This document shows positions 8,399-18,048 of a stretch of DNA of 64,000 nt, one piece after another. Position numbers and translations under genes: made by a program. Position 1 is the first letter of the stretch. Every line of letters starts with the position of its first letter. The stretch comes from Haemophilus influenzae. Its GTDB lineage: Bacteria; Pseudomonadota; Gammaproteobacteria; Enterobacterales; Pasteurellaceae. Location: positions 1,178,001-1,242,000 of the forward strand of contig NZ_AP018771.1 of assembly GCF_019703545.1 (NCBI RefSeq). Direction: 5' to 3'. The notes under the pieces were generated by a model. It was given only the letters and a program-made list of their open reading frames with translations. It did not search any database and was not told the DNA's origin.

Positions 8399-11206
8399 AT
8401 GCAGCAAAACAAGGCATTTGATGATTGGTTAGCCAGCACAGCTTTAGGCGGTGCAAATCAATCTTATATAGAAGAACTTTATGAAAGTTATTTGAGTGAT
8501 CCGCAGTCGGTGGAGGAAAGTTGGCGAACAACTTTTGATTCTTTACCAAAAACCACCGCACTTGAACAGCCTCATACACCAGTGCGAGATTATTTTCGTC
8601 GTTTAGCGCGAGAAAATCATAATGAAGCAGTGACAGTAATAGATCCTGAAGCTGGCGCAAAATTAGTGAAAGTTCTACAATTTATCAATGCCTATCGTTT
8701 TCGTGGCCATTTAGAGGCTAATCTTGATCCCCTCAATTATTATCGTTGGAAAGTGTCTTCTGTTCCTGAATTAGATTATCGCCATCATGGTTTTACTGAA
8801 CAAGATCTCAACGAAACTTTTAATATTAATCAGTACGTTTACAAACGAGATACCATTAAACTTGGCGAATTAGCTCAAATGTTGAAAGAAACATATTGCG
8901 GTTCAATTGGTTTGGAGTTTATGCACGTACAGGATATGGAGCAGAAAATGTGGCTTCAGAGTAAGATGGAAAGTGTGTTAGAGAAACCGATTTTTACATC
9001 TGAAGAACGTGTTAATTTTCTGCGTGAACTGACGGCTGCAGACGGTTTAGAACGTTATCTTGGTGCGAAATTCCCTGGTGCGAAACGTTTTTCTTTAGAA
9101 GGAAGTGATGCCTTTATTCCATTGATGAAAGAAATTATTCGTCATTCTAGTCGCCAAGGCGTAAATGATGTGGTAATGGGAATGGCACACCGTGGGCGTT
9201 TGAATATGCTCGTGAATGTATTAGGTAAAAAGCCTGAAAATTTATTTGATGAATTTGCAGGTAAACATTCCAGTGAACGTACGGGGGATGTGAAATATCA
9301 TCAAGGTTTTTCTTCTGATTTCGCCGTAGATGATAAGCGAGTTCACTTAACTTTGGCATTTAATCCCTCCCATTTGGAAATCGTAAGCCCTGTTGTGATT
9401 GGTTCTGTTCGATCTCGACAAACTCGTATGAATGACACAGAACATAGCAAAGTGCTTGCTATTACTGTTCACGGAGATTCAGCTGTGGCAGGACAGGGGG
9501 TTGTTCAAGAAACATTGAATATGTCAAATGCCCGTGGGTATAGTGTGGGCGGTACTATTCGCATCGTGATTAATAACCAAATTGGTTTTACCACATCTAA
9601 CCCGAATGACACACGTTCCACAGAGTATTGCACCGATATTGCGAAAATGATTCAAGCACCGATTATTCACGTTAATGGTGATGATCCTGAAGCGGTGGCA
9701 TTTGCTGCGCATATGGCGGTGGAATATCGTAATTTATTCAAACGAGATATTTTTGTTGATTTAATTTCTTATCGTCGCCACGGTCATAATGAGGCAGATG
9801 AACCATTAGCCACTCAACCAATGATGTATAGCATCATTAAAAAACATCCTACACCTCGTAAAGTTTATGCTGATCGTTTAGTTTCAGAAGCTGTAATAAC
9901 TGAAGAACAAGTTATTGAAATGGCAAATAATTATCGTGATGCGCTAGATAATGGCGATCGCGTGGTATCTGAATGGCGTGAAATGGACGCGGCAAAAATG
10001 GATTGGTTGCAATATCTTAATTATGATTGGACTGCACCTTATGAAAGCAAATTTTCGCAGGAACGTTTTTTAACCCTTGCCAAACGTGTGTGTGAATATC
10101 CCGAAAGTTTACGTGCGCATCCTCGCGTAGAAAAAATCTATAATGATCGTAAAGCAATGTATCAAGGCGAAAAATTGCTCGACTGGGGTATGGCTGAAAC
10201 CATGGCTTATGCAACCTTACTTGATGAAGGTGTTAATGTTCGTTTATCAGGCGAAGATGCGGGACGAGGTACTTTTTTCCATCGTCATGCCGTTGTGCAT
10301 AATCAAAATGATGGTACGGGATATGTGCCATTAACACATTTGCACGCCAATCAAGGTCGATTTGAAGTATGGGATTCTGTACTTTCAGAAGAATCTGTAC
10401 TTGCTTTTGAATATGGTTATGCAACGACAGATCCAAAAACTTTAACCATTTGGGAGGCTCAATTTGGCGATTTTGCTAATGGTGCGCAAATTGTTATTGA
10501 CCAATTTATTAGCTCTGGCGAACAAAAATGGGGCAGAATGTGCGGTTTAGTTATGTTATTGCCTCATGGCTATGAGGGACAAGGTCCAGAACATTCTTCC
10601 GCACGTCTTGAACGTTATTTGCAACTTTGCGCAGAACAAAATATGCAAGTTTGCGTGCCATCAACACCTGCACAGGTGTACCATATGTTGCGCCGCCAGT
10701 CTTTACGTAAAATGCGCCGTCCATTGATTGCCATTTCCCCAAAATCTTTACTACGTCATCCATTGGCAGTGTCCAGTTTAGACGAGTTGATTAATGGAAC
10801 TTTCCAAACGGTAATCGGAGAAATTGATGAGCTTGATCCTAAAGATGTAAAACGTGTGGTAATGTGTTCAGGTAAAGTTTATTACGATTTACTTGAACAA
10901 CGTCGTGCAAATAATCAGAAAGATGTAGCGATTATTCGTATTGAGCAGCTTTATCCCTTCCCGCATGAGGATGTGAAGAAAGCGCTTGAGCCTTATGCGC
11001 ATGTCACGGATTATGTATGGTGCCAAGAAGAACCACTTAACCAAGGGGCTTGGTATTGCAGCAAACATAATTTTGAATCAGCAATTCCAGAATCCGTTAA
11101 ACTCAAATATGCAGGGCGCCCAGCTTCAGCTTCGCCAGCTGTGGGTTATATGTCGCTTCACACTAAACAGCAAAAACAGTTAGTGGAAGATGCGTTGAGT
11201 TTTTAA
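8399..11206 (+). CDS. sucA: 2-oxoglutarate dehydrogenase E1 component
   Basis: 935 residues from ATG 8399, chosen because AAGAGG lies at 8388-8393 and the protein then begins like E. coli SucA (short lead, then GANQSYIEELYESYL). A longer reading from 8354 lacks support. Thiamine-diphosphate enzyme: the segment MGMAHRGRLN near residue 260 and the NDPEAVAFAAHMAVEYR run belong to the cofactor and metal site, with the transketolase-like pyrimidine domain in the C-terminal half. With SucB and Lpd it converts 2-oxoglutarate to succinyl-CoA. H. influenzae is known to lack the first TCA enzymes, so this complex serves succinyl-CoA supply from glutamate-derived 2-oxoglutarate. It carries an uptake sequence at 8555-8563. 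Confidence 0.97.
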   Translation: MQQNKAFDDWLASTALGGANQSYIEELYESYLSDPQSVEESWRTTFDSLPKTTALEQPHTPVRDYFRRLARENHNEAVTVIDPEAGAKLVKVLQFINAYRFRGHLEANLDPLNYYRWKVSSVPELDYRHHGFTEQDLNETFNINQYVYKRDTIKLGELAQMLKETYCGSIGLEFMHVQDMEQKMWLQSKMESVLEKPIFTSEERVNFLRELTAADGLERYLGAKFPGAKRFSLEGSDAFIPLMKEIIRHSSRQGVNDVVMGMAHRGRLNMLVNVLGKKPENLFDEFAGKHSSERTGDVKYHQGFSSDFAVDDKRVHLTLAFNPSHLEIVSPVVIGSVRSRQTRMNDTEHSKVLAITVHGDSAVAGQGVVQETLNMSNARGYSVGGTIRIVINNQIGFTTSNPNDTRSTEYCTDIAKMIQAPIIHVNGDDPEAVAFAAHMAVEYRNLFKRDIFVDLISYRRHGHNEADEPLATQPMMYSIIKKHPTPRKVYADRLVSEAVITEEQVIEMANNYRDALDNGDRVVSEWREMDAAKMDWLQYLNYDWTAPYESKFSQERFLTLAKRVCEYPESLRAHPRVEKIYNDRKAMYQGEKLLDWGMAETMAYATLLDEGVNVRLSGEDAGRGTFFHRHAVVHNQNDGTGYVPLTHLHANQGRFEVWDSVLSEESVLAFEYGYATTDPKTLTIWEAQFGDFANGAQIVIDQFISSGEQKWGRMCGLVMLLPHGYEGQGPEHSSARLERYLQLCAEQNMQVCVPSTPAQVYHMLRRQSLRKMRRPLIAISPKSLLRHPLAVSSLDELINGTFQTVIGEIDELDPKDVKRVVMCSGKVYYDLLEQRRANNQKDVAIIRIEQLYPFPHEDVKKALEPYAHVTDYVWCQEEPLNQGAWYCSKHNFESAIPESVKLKYAGRPASASPAVGYMSLHTKQQKQLVEDALSF

Positions 11207-11311
11207 AGTGCGGTTAATTTAATAAAGGTTTTTATATCTTTGCTTTCCTCTGTAAATAGGGAGCCAAGATAATTAAGATATATAGTAAAAAAGAAGAAAA
11301 GGAAAAATAAA

Positions 11312-12541
11312 ATGACAATCGAAATTCTTGTTCCAGACCTACCTGAATCAGTTGCAGATGCAACTGTTGCCACTTGGCATAAAAAACTGGGCGATACTGT
11401 GAAACGTGATGAGGTTATTGTGGAAATTGAAACGGATAAAGTCGTGCTAGAAGTTCCCGCACTTTCTGATGGTGTACTGGCTGAAGTTGTTCAAGCTGAG
11501 GGCGAAACAGTGGTGAGTAAACAGTTGCTAGGAAAAATTTCTACGGCTCAAGAAGGAGATGTCAGTTCAGCGACGTTAAAAGCAACGAATGAACCCACAC
11601 CTTCTGATCGTCAAAATGCAGCGATTGAAAATAGTCATAATCATAATGCGGATCAGAGCCCTGCAATTCGTCGTTTATTAGCAGAACATGATTTACAAGC
11701 AGATCAAATTCAAGGTTCGGGTGTGGGTGGTCGTTTAACACGTGAAGATATTGAACGTGAAATTGCAAAACGACAAGCACAGCAAGTGAAGCAAGAAGCT
11801 GCCACTGAGCAAAATACAATTAGTACGGTGGCTTATAGCGCACGTTCTGAAAAACGTGTGCCAATGACCCGTTTGCGTAAACGTATTGCTGAACGTTTAC
11901 TTGAAGCCAAAAATAGTACGGCGATGCTTACCACTTTCAATGAAGTGGATATGCAGCCGATAATGACTCTGCGTAAAACCTACGGCGAAAAATTTGAAAA
12001 ACAACATTCAGTACGTTTAGGATTTATGTCTTTTTATATTAAAGCGGTTGTGGAAGCATTAAAACGTTATCCTGAAGTGAATGCTTCTATTGATGGGGAT
12101 GATGTTGTTTACCATAACTATTTTGATATTAGTATTGCAGTTTCAACACCGCGTGGATTAGTCACACCAGTGCTTCGTGATTGCGATAAGCTCAGTATGG
12201 CAGAGATCGAAGAACAAATTAAAGCATTAGCTGAAAAAGGTCGTGATGGCAAATTAACAGTAGAAGATCTTACTGGCGGCAATTTTACTATTACAAATGG
12301 TGGCGTGTTCGGTTCTCTTATGTCCACTCCAATTATCAATCCACCACAAAGTGCGATTTTAGGAATGCACGCTATTAAAGAACGCCCGATTGCGCTTAAT
12401 GGTCAAGTTGTGATTCGTCCTATGATGTACCTTGCTTTATCTTACGATCATCGTTTAATTGACGGCCGTGAATCTGTTGGTTTCTTGGTAACGATTAAAG
12501 AATTATTGGAAGATCCAACAAGATTGTTATTAGAAATATAA
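11312..12541 (+). CDS. sucB: 2-oxoglutarate dehydrogenase E2, dihydrolipoamide succinyltransferase
   Basis: 409 residues. One N-terminal lipoyl domain carries the modifiable Lys43 in [12 protein letters not shown] linker and E3-binding peripheral subunit domain follow ([22 protein letters not shown], about 115-150), then the catalytic acyltransferase core ending with the HxxxD motif in [11 protein letters not shown]. It is the core of the 2-oxoglutarate dehydrogenase complex and takes its E3 from lpdA, which lies in the PDH operon of this window. AAGGAAAAA at 11299-11307 is the ribosome site. The 105-bp gap after sucA has an uptake sequence (11206-11214) but no strong hairpin, so cotranscription is likely. 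Confidence 0.97.
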   Translation: MTIEILVPDLPESVADATVATWHKKLGDTVKRDEVIVEIETDKVVLEVPALSDGVLAEVVQAEGETVVSKQLLGKISTAQEGDVSSATLKATNEPTPSDRQNAAIENSHNHNADQSPAIRRLLAEHDLQADQIQGSGVGGRLTREDIEREIAKRQAQQVKQEAATEQNTISTVAYSARSEKRVPMTRLRKRIAERLLEAKNSTAMLTTFNEVDMQPIMTLRKTYGEKFEKQHSVRLGFMSFYIKAVVEALKRYPEVNASIDGDDVVYHNYFDISIAVSTPRGLVTPVLRDCDKLSMAEIEEQIKALAEKGRDGKLTVEDLTGGNFTITNGGVFGSLMSTPIINPPQSAILGMHAIKERPIALNGQVVIRPMMYLALSYDHRLIDGRESVGFLVTIKELLEDPTRLLLEI

Positions 12542-12546
12542 GAAAT

Positions 12547-12640
12547 AAAAGGTTTTCTGTGTTAGAAAGCCTTTTAAAATGAACAAAAAATTAACCGCAC
12601 TTTAAATATTTAAAAAGAATATTCCAAAGTGCGGTTAGTT
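12547..12640. terminator. Convergent terminators between sucB and nrdB
   Basis: Two hairpins lie here. One (12547-12575) pairs aaaaggttttct with agaaagcctttt with one G-T wobble and follows sucB. The second is an opposed uptake-sequence pair, accgcactt 12594-12602 and aagtgcggt 12627-12635, with T-rich flanks on both sides, so it can act for both strands. Confidence 0.7.
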
Positions 12641-12656
12641 TTTTATGTGTTTTTAA

Positions 12657-13787
12657 TTAGAGAGAAAAATCGTCAAAATCATTCGTATCAACTTTTGAGT
12701 CAATTTGACCGACAAGATAAGAGCTTACTTCTACTTCTTGTGGTGCAACCTGTACGTTATCTGACACTAACCAAGCGTTAATCCAAGGAATTGGATTTGA
12801 ACGTGTTTGGAATGGTAGTGGCAATCCAACAGCTTGCATACGGATATTAGTAATATATTCTACGTATTGAACTAAAATATCTCTGTTGAGGCCGATCATA
12901 GAACCGTCTTTAAATAGATAATCAGCCCACGCTTTTTCTTGTTCTGCCGCTGCAACAAATAAATCATAGGCTTCTTGTTTACATTCTTCCGCAATTTCTG
13001 CCATTTCAGGATCGTCTTGGCCTGCAGCCATAATATTTAAAATATGCTGTGTACCTGTTAAATGCAAGGCTTCATCACGTGCGATAAATTTAATAATTTT
13101 TGCATTCCCTTCCATTAAACGACGTTCTGCAAAAGCAAATGAACAAGCGAAAGAAACGTAGAAACGAATTGCTTCAAGTGCATTCACGCTCATTAGGCAA
13201 AGGTAAAGTTGTTTTTTCAAACTACGTAAAGTCACGACGCATTCTTTGCCATCTACGGTATAAGTGCCTTCGCCGTATAAGCCATAAAGTTGGCTATCAC
13301 GGATTAAATCATCGTAGTAAGATGAAATATCTTGTGCGCGTTTGATAATTTCTTCGTTAGTTACGATGTCATCAAATACGATAGAAGGATCGTTCACAAT
13401 ATTACGAATAATATGTGTGTAAGAGCGAGAGTGGATGGTTTCAGAGAATGTCCAAGTTTCAATCCAAGTTTCTAATTCAGGAATCGACACTAAAGGCAAT
13501 AATGCCACGTTCGGGCTACGACCTTGAATAGAATCCAATAAGGTTTGATATTTTAAGTTGCTGATGAAGATGTGTTTTTCGTGTTCAGGCAATGCTGCGT
13601 AGTCGATACGGTCTTGCGATACATCTACTTCTTCTGGACGCCAGAAAAAAGAAAGTTGTTTTTCAATCAGCTTCTCAAAAGTCTCGTATTTTTGTTGATC
13701 GTAACGCGCAACATTAACGTTTTGACCAAAGAACATCGGTTCTTTTAATTGATCGTTTTTATTTTGGGAAAAAGTAGTGTATGCCAT
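12657..13787 (-). CDS. nrdB: Ribonucleotide reductase class Ia, beta subunit
   Basis: 376 residues. Diiron ligands are seen in the [15 protein letters not shown] (Glu, His) and [15 protein letters not shown] (Glu, His) segments, and the C-terminal tail [10 protein letters not shown] matches the peptide that docks on the alpha subunit. It makes the tyrosyl radical for reduction of ribonucleoside diphosphates. It lies 141 bp downstream of nrdA on the same strand, with two GC-rich hairpins in the gap, so expression is probably from the nrdA promoter. It ends at a convergent terminator shared with sucB. Confidence 0.97.
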   Translation of the reverse strand: MAYTTFSQNKNDQLKEPMFFGQNVNVARYDQQKYETFEKLIEKQLSFFWRPEEVDVSQDRIDYAALPEHEKHIFISNLKYQTLLDSIQGRSPNVALLPLVSIPELETWIETWTFSETIHSRSYTHIIRNIVNDPSIVFDDIVTNEEIIKRAQDISSYYDDLIRDSQLYGLYGEGTYTVDGKECVVTLRSLKKQLYLCLMSVNALEAIRFYVSFACSFAFAERRLMEGNAKIIKFIARDEALHLTGTQHILNIMAAGQDDPEMAEIAEECKQEAYDLFVAAAEQEKAWADYLFKDGSMIGLNRDILVQYVEYITNIRMQAVGLPLPFQTRSNPIPWINAWLVSDNVQVAPQEVEVSSYLVGQIDSKVDTNDFDDFSL

Positions 13788-13820
13788 TTTATTTATCCTT
13801 TAAATAGAACTTATCATTTA

Positions 13821-13915
13821 TTTAGCTTTCCCTGTTTATCAGGGGAAACTATCAAAGACTGAGGAAAGTATCCTAATTCGTTATGTCGTGCTATTTTCCC
13901 CATAAGTTGGGGAAG
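13821..13915. repeat. Two hairpins in the nrdA-nrdB gap
   Basis: tttccctg / caggggaaa (about 13828-13846) and ttcccc / ggggaa (13896-13901 and 13909-13914). Neither has a long T-run on the minus-strand transcript. They may modulate mRNA stability between the two reductase genes rather than terminate it; this is inference. Confidence 0.4.
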
Positions 13916-13928
13916 ACAATAGGGGCGT

Positions 13929-16199
13929 TTAAATTTTGCAAGCCCCACCAGCACAGCCGTCATCAAGATCTTCTTGAACATCTTCGGCACCGTCGCGGGT
14001 ATTTTGATAGTAAAGGGTTTTTAAACCGTATTTGTAAGCGGTTAATAAATCTTTTAACAACACTTTCATTGGTACTTTGCCGTCTTCAAAACGTTTTGGA
14101 TCGTAGTTTGTGTTTGCAGAGATCGCTTGATCCACGAATTTTTGCATAATACCGACTAAGTGTAAGTAGCCGTCATTACTTGGAATATCCCAAAGTAATT
14201 CATAGTTATCCATTAAATTTTCATATTCAGGTACAACTTGTTTTAAGATACCATCTTTTGATGCTTTAATACTTACGTGTCCACGCGGTGGCTCAATACC
14301 ATTAGTCGCATTGGAAATCTGCGATGATGTTTCTGATGGCATTAAGGCAGTTAATGTTGAGTTACGTAAACCAAATTCTTGAATATCTTTACGTAAACTT
14401 TCCCAATCATAATGTAGAGGCTCTTGTGTTAAGGCATCTAAATCTTTCTTAGAGGTATCAATCGGTAAAATGCCTTTTGCATAAGTGGTTTCATTGAAGT
14501 ATTCACACGCACCTTGCTCTTTTGCTAAGTTCATAGAGGCTTTCAACAAATAATATTGAATGGCTTCAAAAGTGCGGTGTGTTAAATCGTTGGCTGAACC
14601 ATCAGAATAGCGAACACCATTTTTCGCAAGGTAATACGCATAGTTAATGACCCCAATACCGAGTGAACGGCGTGCAAGTGAGCTACGTTTTGCTGCCACA
14701 ACAGGGTAATCTTGATAGTCTAATAAGGCATCAAGTGAACGCACTGCAAGATCCGCAAGTTCTTCTAATTCATCTAAGTTTTCAATTTTACCTAAGTTAA
14801 AAGCGGAAAGTGTACAAAGTGCAATTTCCCCATTTTCATCGTTAATGTGCTGAAGCGGTTTAGTTGGTAATGCAATTTCTAAGCATAAGTTAGATTGACG
14901 AACTGGTGCAACTTGTGGATCAAACGGAGAGTGGGTATTACAGTGATCCACGTTTTGAATGTAAATTCGACCCGTTGATGCCCGTTCTTGCATTAATAAA
15001 GAAAAGATTTCAACTGCTTTAACAGTACGCTTACGGATAGTTGGATCTTGTTCGTATTTTACGTAAAGTTCTTCAAATTTATCTTGATCCGCAAAGAATG
15101 CTTCATAAAGTCCAGGTACATCTGATGGACTAAATAAAGTAATCTCGCCACCTTTAATTAAACGTTGATACATTAATTTGTTTAACTGGACGCCATAATC
15201 CATATGACGAACACGGTTGTCTTCTACACCACGGTTATTTTTTAATACGAGCAAGTTTTCTGCTTCTAAGTGCCAAATTGGGTAATAAAGTGTTGCTGCA
15301 CCGCCACGAACGCCACCTTGTGAGCAAGATTTAACTGCAGTTTGGAAATATTTATAGAATGGAATACAACCTGTATGGAATGCTTCTCCACCACGAATTT
15401 CGCTACCTAATGCACGAATAGCCCCTGCATTAATACCAATCCCTGCACGTTGTGAAACATATTTTACAATAGCTGATGCTGTTGCATTGATTGAATCTAA
15501 ACTGTCATCACATTCAATTAATACGCAAGAGCTGAACTGACGAGTTGGTGTACGCACGCCCGCCATAATTGGTGTAGGTAAGGAAATTTTGAAAGTCGAT
15601 GTGGCATCGTAGAAACGTTTTACATAATCCAAACGTGTTTCTTTTGGATATTTAGAGAATAGACTTGCGGAAACCAGCAAATATAAGAATTGTGCAGACT
15701 CGTAGATTTCTCCCGTCACACGGTTTTGTACTAAATATTTACCCTCCAATTGCTTCACTGCAGCATAAGAAAACGTCATATCACGCCAATGATCGATGAA
15801 GCCGTCCATTGTGTCCCATTCTTCACGAGTATAATCATCTAATAACGCTTGATCATATTTTTCCATACGTACTAGTTTTTTGACGTGATCGTATAAACGA
15901 GGGGGATCGAAATGACCATAGGCTTTTTTACGTAAATGGAAAATCGCTAAACGAGCAGCTAAATATTGATAATCTGGCGAATCTTTGCTGATTAAATCTG
16001 CGGCTGCTTTAATAATGGTTTCGTGGATGTCTGAAGTGCGAATGCCTTCATAAAATTGAATATGTGAACGAAGTTCTACTTGAGAAACAGAAACATTGTC
16101 TAGTCCTTCAGCAGCCCACGTAATCACACGATGGATTTTATCAAGATTGATTTGTTCTTGCGTACCGTCACGCTTTGTAACCATTAAACTTTTATTCAT
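13929..16199 (-). CDS. nrdA: Ribonucleotide reductase class Ia, alpha subunit
   Basis: 756 residues from the ATG at 16197-16199; the reading can be extended upstream to 16334 but that part does not belong, since E. coli NrdA starts in the same way (MNxxLxVTKRDG). An N-terminal ATP cone (about 1-95, allosteric activity site) precedes the ten-stranded barrel. Active-site cysteines are seen in FSSCVLIE and NLCLEI, and the C-terminal redox pair in CAGGACKI. With NrdB it forms deoxyribonucleotides aerobically. Two NrdR boxes lie upstream. The stop is followed by hairpins and then nrdB. Confidence 0.97.
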   Translation of the reverse strand: MNKSLMVTKRDGTQEQINLDKIHRVITWAAEGLDNVSVSQVELRSHIQFYEGIRTSDIHETIIKAAADLISKDSPDYQYLAARLAIFHLRKKAYGHFDPPRLYDHVKKLVRMEKYDQALLDDYTREEWDTMDGFIDHWRDMTFSYAAVKQLEGKYLVQNRVTGEIYESAQFLYLLVSASLFSKYPKETRLDYVKRFYDATSTFKISLPTPIMAGVRTPTRQFSSCVLIECDDSLDSINATASAIVKYVSQRAGIGINAGAIRALGSEIRGGEAFHTGCIPFYKYFQTAVKSCSQGGVRGGAATLYYPIWHLEAENLLVLKNNRGVEDNRVRHMDYGVQLNKLMYQRLIKGGEITLFSPSDVPGLYEAFFADQDKFEELYVKYEQDPTIRKRTVKAVEIFSLLMQERASTGRIYIQNVDHCNTHSPFDPQVAPVRQSNLCLEIALPTKPLQHINDENGEIALCTLSAFNLGKIENLDELEELADLAVRSLDALLDYQDYPVVAAKRSSLARRSLGIGVINYAYYLAKNGVRYSDGSANDLTHRTFEAIQYYLLKASMNLAKEQGACEYFNETTYAKGILPIDTSKKDLDALTQEPLHYDWESLRKDIQEFGLRNSTLTALMPSETSSQISNATNGIEPPRGHVSIKASKDGILKQVVPEYENLMDNYELLWDIPSNDGYLHLVGIMQKFVDQAISANTNYDPKRFEDGKVPMKVLLKDLLTAYKYGLKTLYYQNTRDGAEDVQEDLDDGCAGGACKI

Positions 16200-16239
16200 T
16201 GTATTAGCCTTCTTGTTGTTATTTAAAACAGGATTTAAA

Positions 16240-16286
16240 ACACAAGATATAGTGTTTTTATGAAAACGATGCACAAGATAATGTGT
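16240..16286 (-). promoter_or_regulatory. Two tandem NrdR boxes upstream of nrdA
   Basis: acacaagatatagtgt (16240-16255) and gcacaagataatgtgt (16271-16286) match the NrdR consensus acaCwAtATaTwGtgt and begin exactly 31 bp apart, i.e. about three helical turns. That spacing is the known arrangement of NrdR boxes, where the repressor binds both on one face. They lie 41-87 bp upstream of the nrdA start and would repress nrdAB when dATP is high. Confidence 0.8.
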
Positions 16287-16408
16287 TTGAGAAAAGATCG
16301 CAAGTAATAAATTTTTTGATTTGATTCTTGACAATAGATAACTTATTTAAAAATAAACGGTTTTTGTGAGAATAAAAATTAAAATTTTTTATTTAGAAAA
16401 ATAAGAAA

Positions 16409-16448
16409 AAGTGCGGTAAAAATTTGTTGAATTTTTCACCGCACTTTG
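16409..16448. terminator. Uptake-sequence hairpin between dolP and nrdA
   Basis: aagtgcggt (16409-16417) opposed to accgcactt (16438-16446), with A/T-rich flanks that extend the stem (aaaaatt / aattttt). It lies just after the dolP stop on the minus strand and would terminate the lpoA operon. Confidence 0.65.
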
Positions 16449-16453
16449 AAGGA

Positions 16454-17035
16454 TTAGTCTAGGTATTTGAATACTTTAATTACTTTTTTCACACCGCTGA
16501 TTTTGCTGGCAATGTCGGCTGCCGCATTGGCTTGAGATTGTGTGACGTTACCCAGTAAAAATACTTCTCCATTTTCGCTAATCACTTTGACATCTGTGGC
16601 TTTAACTCGACCATCAACGAACATCTTAGATTTGACTTGCGTTGTGAGCCAACTATCTTTACTGATTTGTGCAAAAGAGATTTTTGGGCTAACAGTTAGT
16701 TCATTATAAACTTCATTTACACCTTTAACACCCTTTGCAAGAGCTGTGGCAGTGTCTTTTACATCACTATTAGGAACTTGACCTATTAAAAGTACTCGGC
16801 CATTGTAAGACACTGCATTTACACGGCCTTCAGCCTTAATTTGGGCATCTTTTTCTACAGCATTTTCTACTTTAAATTCGAGGGTTTCATCATCAATTTG
16901 TGTCCCTGTAGTTCGGGGATCGGTAGCTACTTTAGCTGCTACAGCGCCACCTCCAATCACAGCTGCAACACAGCCTTGTAGAAAAATAGTCGCCCCAAGC
17001 AGGATAGCGAGTTTTTTTAACGGGGATAATGTCAT
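16454..17035 (-). CDS. dolP: Outer-membrane lipoprotein DolP (dual BON domains)
   Basis: 193 residues. The signal peptide ends in a lipobox (IFLQGC), giving a lipidated Cys near residue 22. Two BON domains follow (about 47-115 and 125-193), each with a glycine hydrophobic pattern such as NGRVLLIGQVPN and NGEVFLLGNVTQ. In E. coli DolP (YraP) binds anionic phospholipid at division sites, supports outer-membrane integrity and the BAM complex. It is the last gene of lpoA-yraN-diaA-dolP, an operon order shared with E. coli. The gap to diaA is 56 bp with AAGGAG just before the ATG. Confidence 0.93.
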   Translation of the reverse strand: MTLSPLKKLAILLGATIFLQGCVAAVIGGGAVAAKVATDPRTTGTQIDDETLEFKVENAVEKDAQIKAEGRVNAVSYNGRVLLIGQVPNSDVKDTATALAKGVKGVNEVYNELTVSPKISFAQISKDSWLTTQVKSKMFVDGRVKATDVKVISENGEVFLLGNVTQSQANAAADIASKISGVKKVIKVFKYLD

Positions 17036-17091
17036 AATTAACTCCTTTTTAGATTAAATTACTATTAGTTTGAAAGTGATTTATTTTCCTG

Positions 17092-17676
17092 TCAAGCACT
17101 TGGGAATAAAGTCTGATCAACCAATTCACAAAGTGCATTAATCACAAAAAGATGGTTCTCTAAGATTCGACTTTCTTTGGTGGCTGGGATTGATATTTCT
17201 AGATCCTTATCTGCTAAAATTCCTTGAATGGCATCGTTGTTAGAGCCAGTTAGCACAATAACATTAACTTCTTTGCTGACAGCATGAGAAATAATATTTA
17301 GTACGATTTTTTCTGTCCCCAAAGGTGCAAAAGCAATAAGTAAGTCGCCCGATTTTGCAATGGCATTAAATTGATGACAATACAATTCTTCAGGCGATTG
17401 TTCAAAAACAAGTGAAGAACCCACCGCACTTTCTAAGCTCAATAACACAGACGGGAAGCTCGGTCTAACTAAATCATATCGATTAAGTAAGTTTGAGACG
17501 AGAAACTGTGCATTAGCATAAGAACGCGACACGCCACAGGCGATAACCTTATTACCGCCTAATAAACATTGCATTACCATTTGTGTGGCATTGGTAATAT
17601 TTTGAGAAAGCATGCTAGATGCTGCAATTTGAATTTGAATACTTTCGCTATAAATATCTTTTACTTTTTGTAACAT
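17092..17676 (-). CDS. diaA: DnaA initiator-associating protein DiaA (SIS domain)
   Basis: 194 residues, one SIS sugar-isomerase-type domain (about 35-190) with GNKVIACGVSRSYANAQF and DLLIAFAPLGTEK. It resembles GmhA and could be annotated as a phosphoheptose isomerase, but the operon position between yraN and dolP is that of E. coli diaA. DiaA forms a tetramer that binds DnaA and promotes its assembly at oriC. Compared with enterobacterial DiaA the glycine-rich loop is less regular (GVSRSYAN), so activity should not be assumed. An uptake sequence lies inside at 17423-17431. Confidence 0.85.
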   Translation of the reverse strand: MLQKVKDIYSESIQIQIAASSMLSQNITNATQMVMQCLLGGNKVIACGVSRSYANAQFLVSNLLNRYDLVRPSFPSVLLSLESAVGSSLVFEQSPEELYCHQFNAIAKSGDLLIAFAPLGTEKIVLNIISHAVSKEVNVIVLTGSNNDAIQGILADKDLEISIPATKESRILENHLFVINALCELVDQTLFPSA

Positions 17677-17688
17677 TATAAAAAGCCA

Positions 17689-18048
17689 TTAATCGAGAAA
17701 ATTAGGAATCCATTGAATATCTTGAGGTGTTTTGCCAAAAGCGATTAAATCAAAGCGGCAATTAGCATCTTCTAAGCTCATATTTTGTTTTGCAAGCCAT
17801 AAATTTGCGGCATCTAACCATTTTTGTTGTTTTCGCCAATCTACGCTTTCTATAGCAGAACCATAGGCGGAATGACTTCGTTGGCGAACTTCAACAAAGA
17901 CGATAGTTTCTTTGTCATTCATTATTAGATCAAGTTCACCACATTTGAAATTTTGATTAGCCGCAATAAATGTTAAGCCTTTTGATTCTAAAAAAAGGCG
18001 AGCTTGATGCTCAAAGCTCGCCCCTTGCTGACGTTTTAAAGAAAACAT
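17689..18048 (-). CDS. yraN: YraN family protein (UPF0102, endonuclease-like fold)
   Basis: 119 residues from the ATG at 18046-18048. A longer reading to 18093 overlaps lpoA and is rejected, because the ATG shares one base with the lpoA stop (TAATG), a typical coupled start. The fold signature of the restriction-endonuclease-like family is present: [16 protein letters not shown], then CGELDLIM-(N)[13 protein letters not shown], with the D-ExK-like metal residues. Its biochemical role is not established. Conserved in this operon across gammaproteobacteria. Confidence 0.9.

Noticed and set aside
13100..13345. Plus-strand open frames within nrdB, and many similar ones elsewhere
   Set aside because: They are antisense shadows of conserved genes with no independent support.
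16200..16334. Extended start for nrdA
   Set aside because: It would run through the NrdR boxes and has no counterpart in NrdA proteins.
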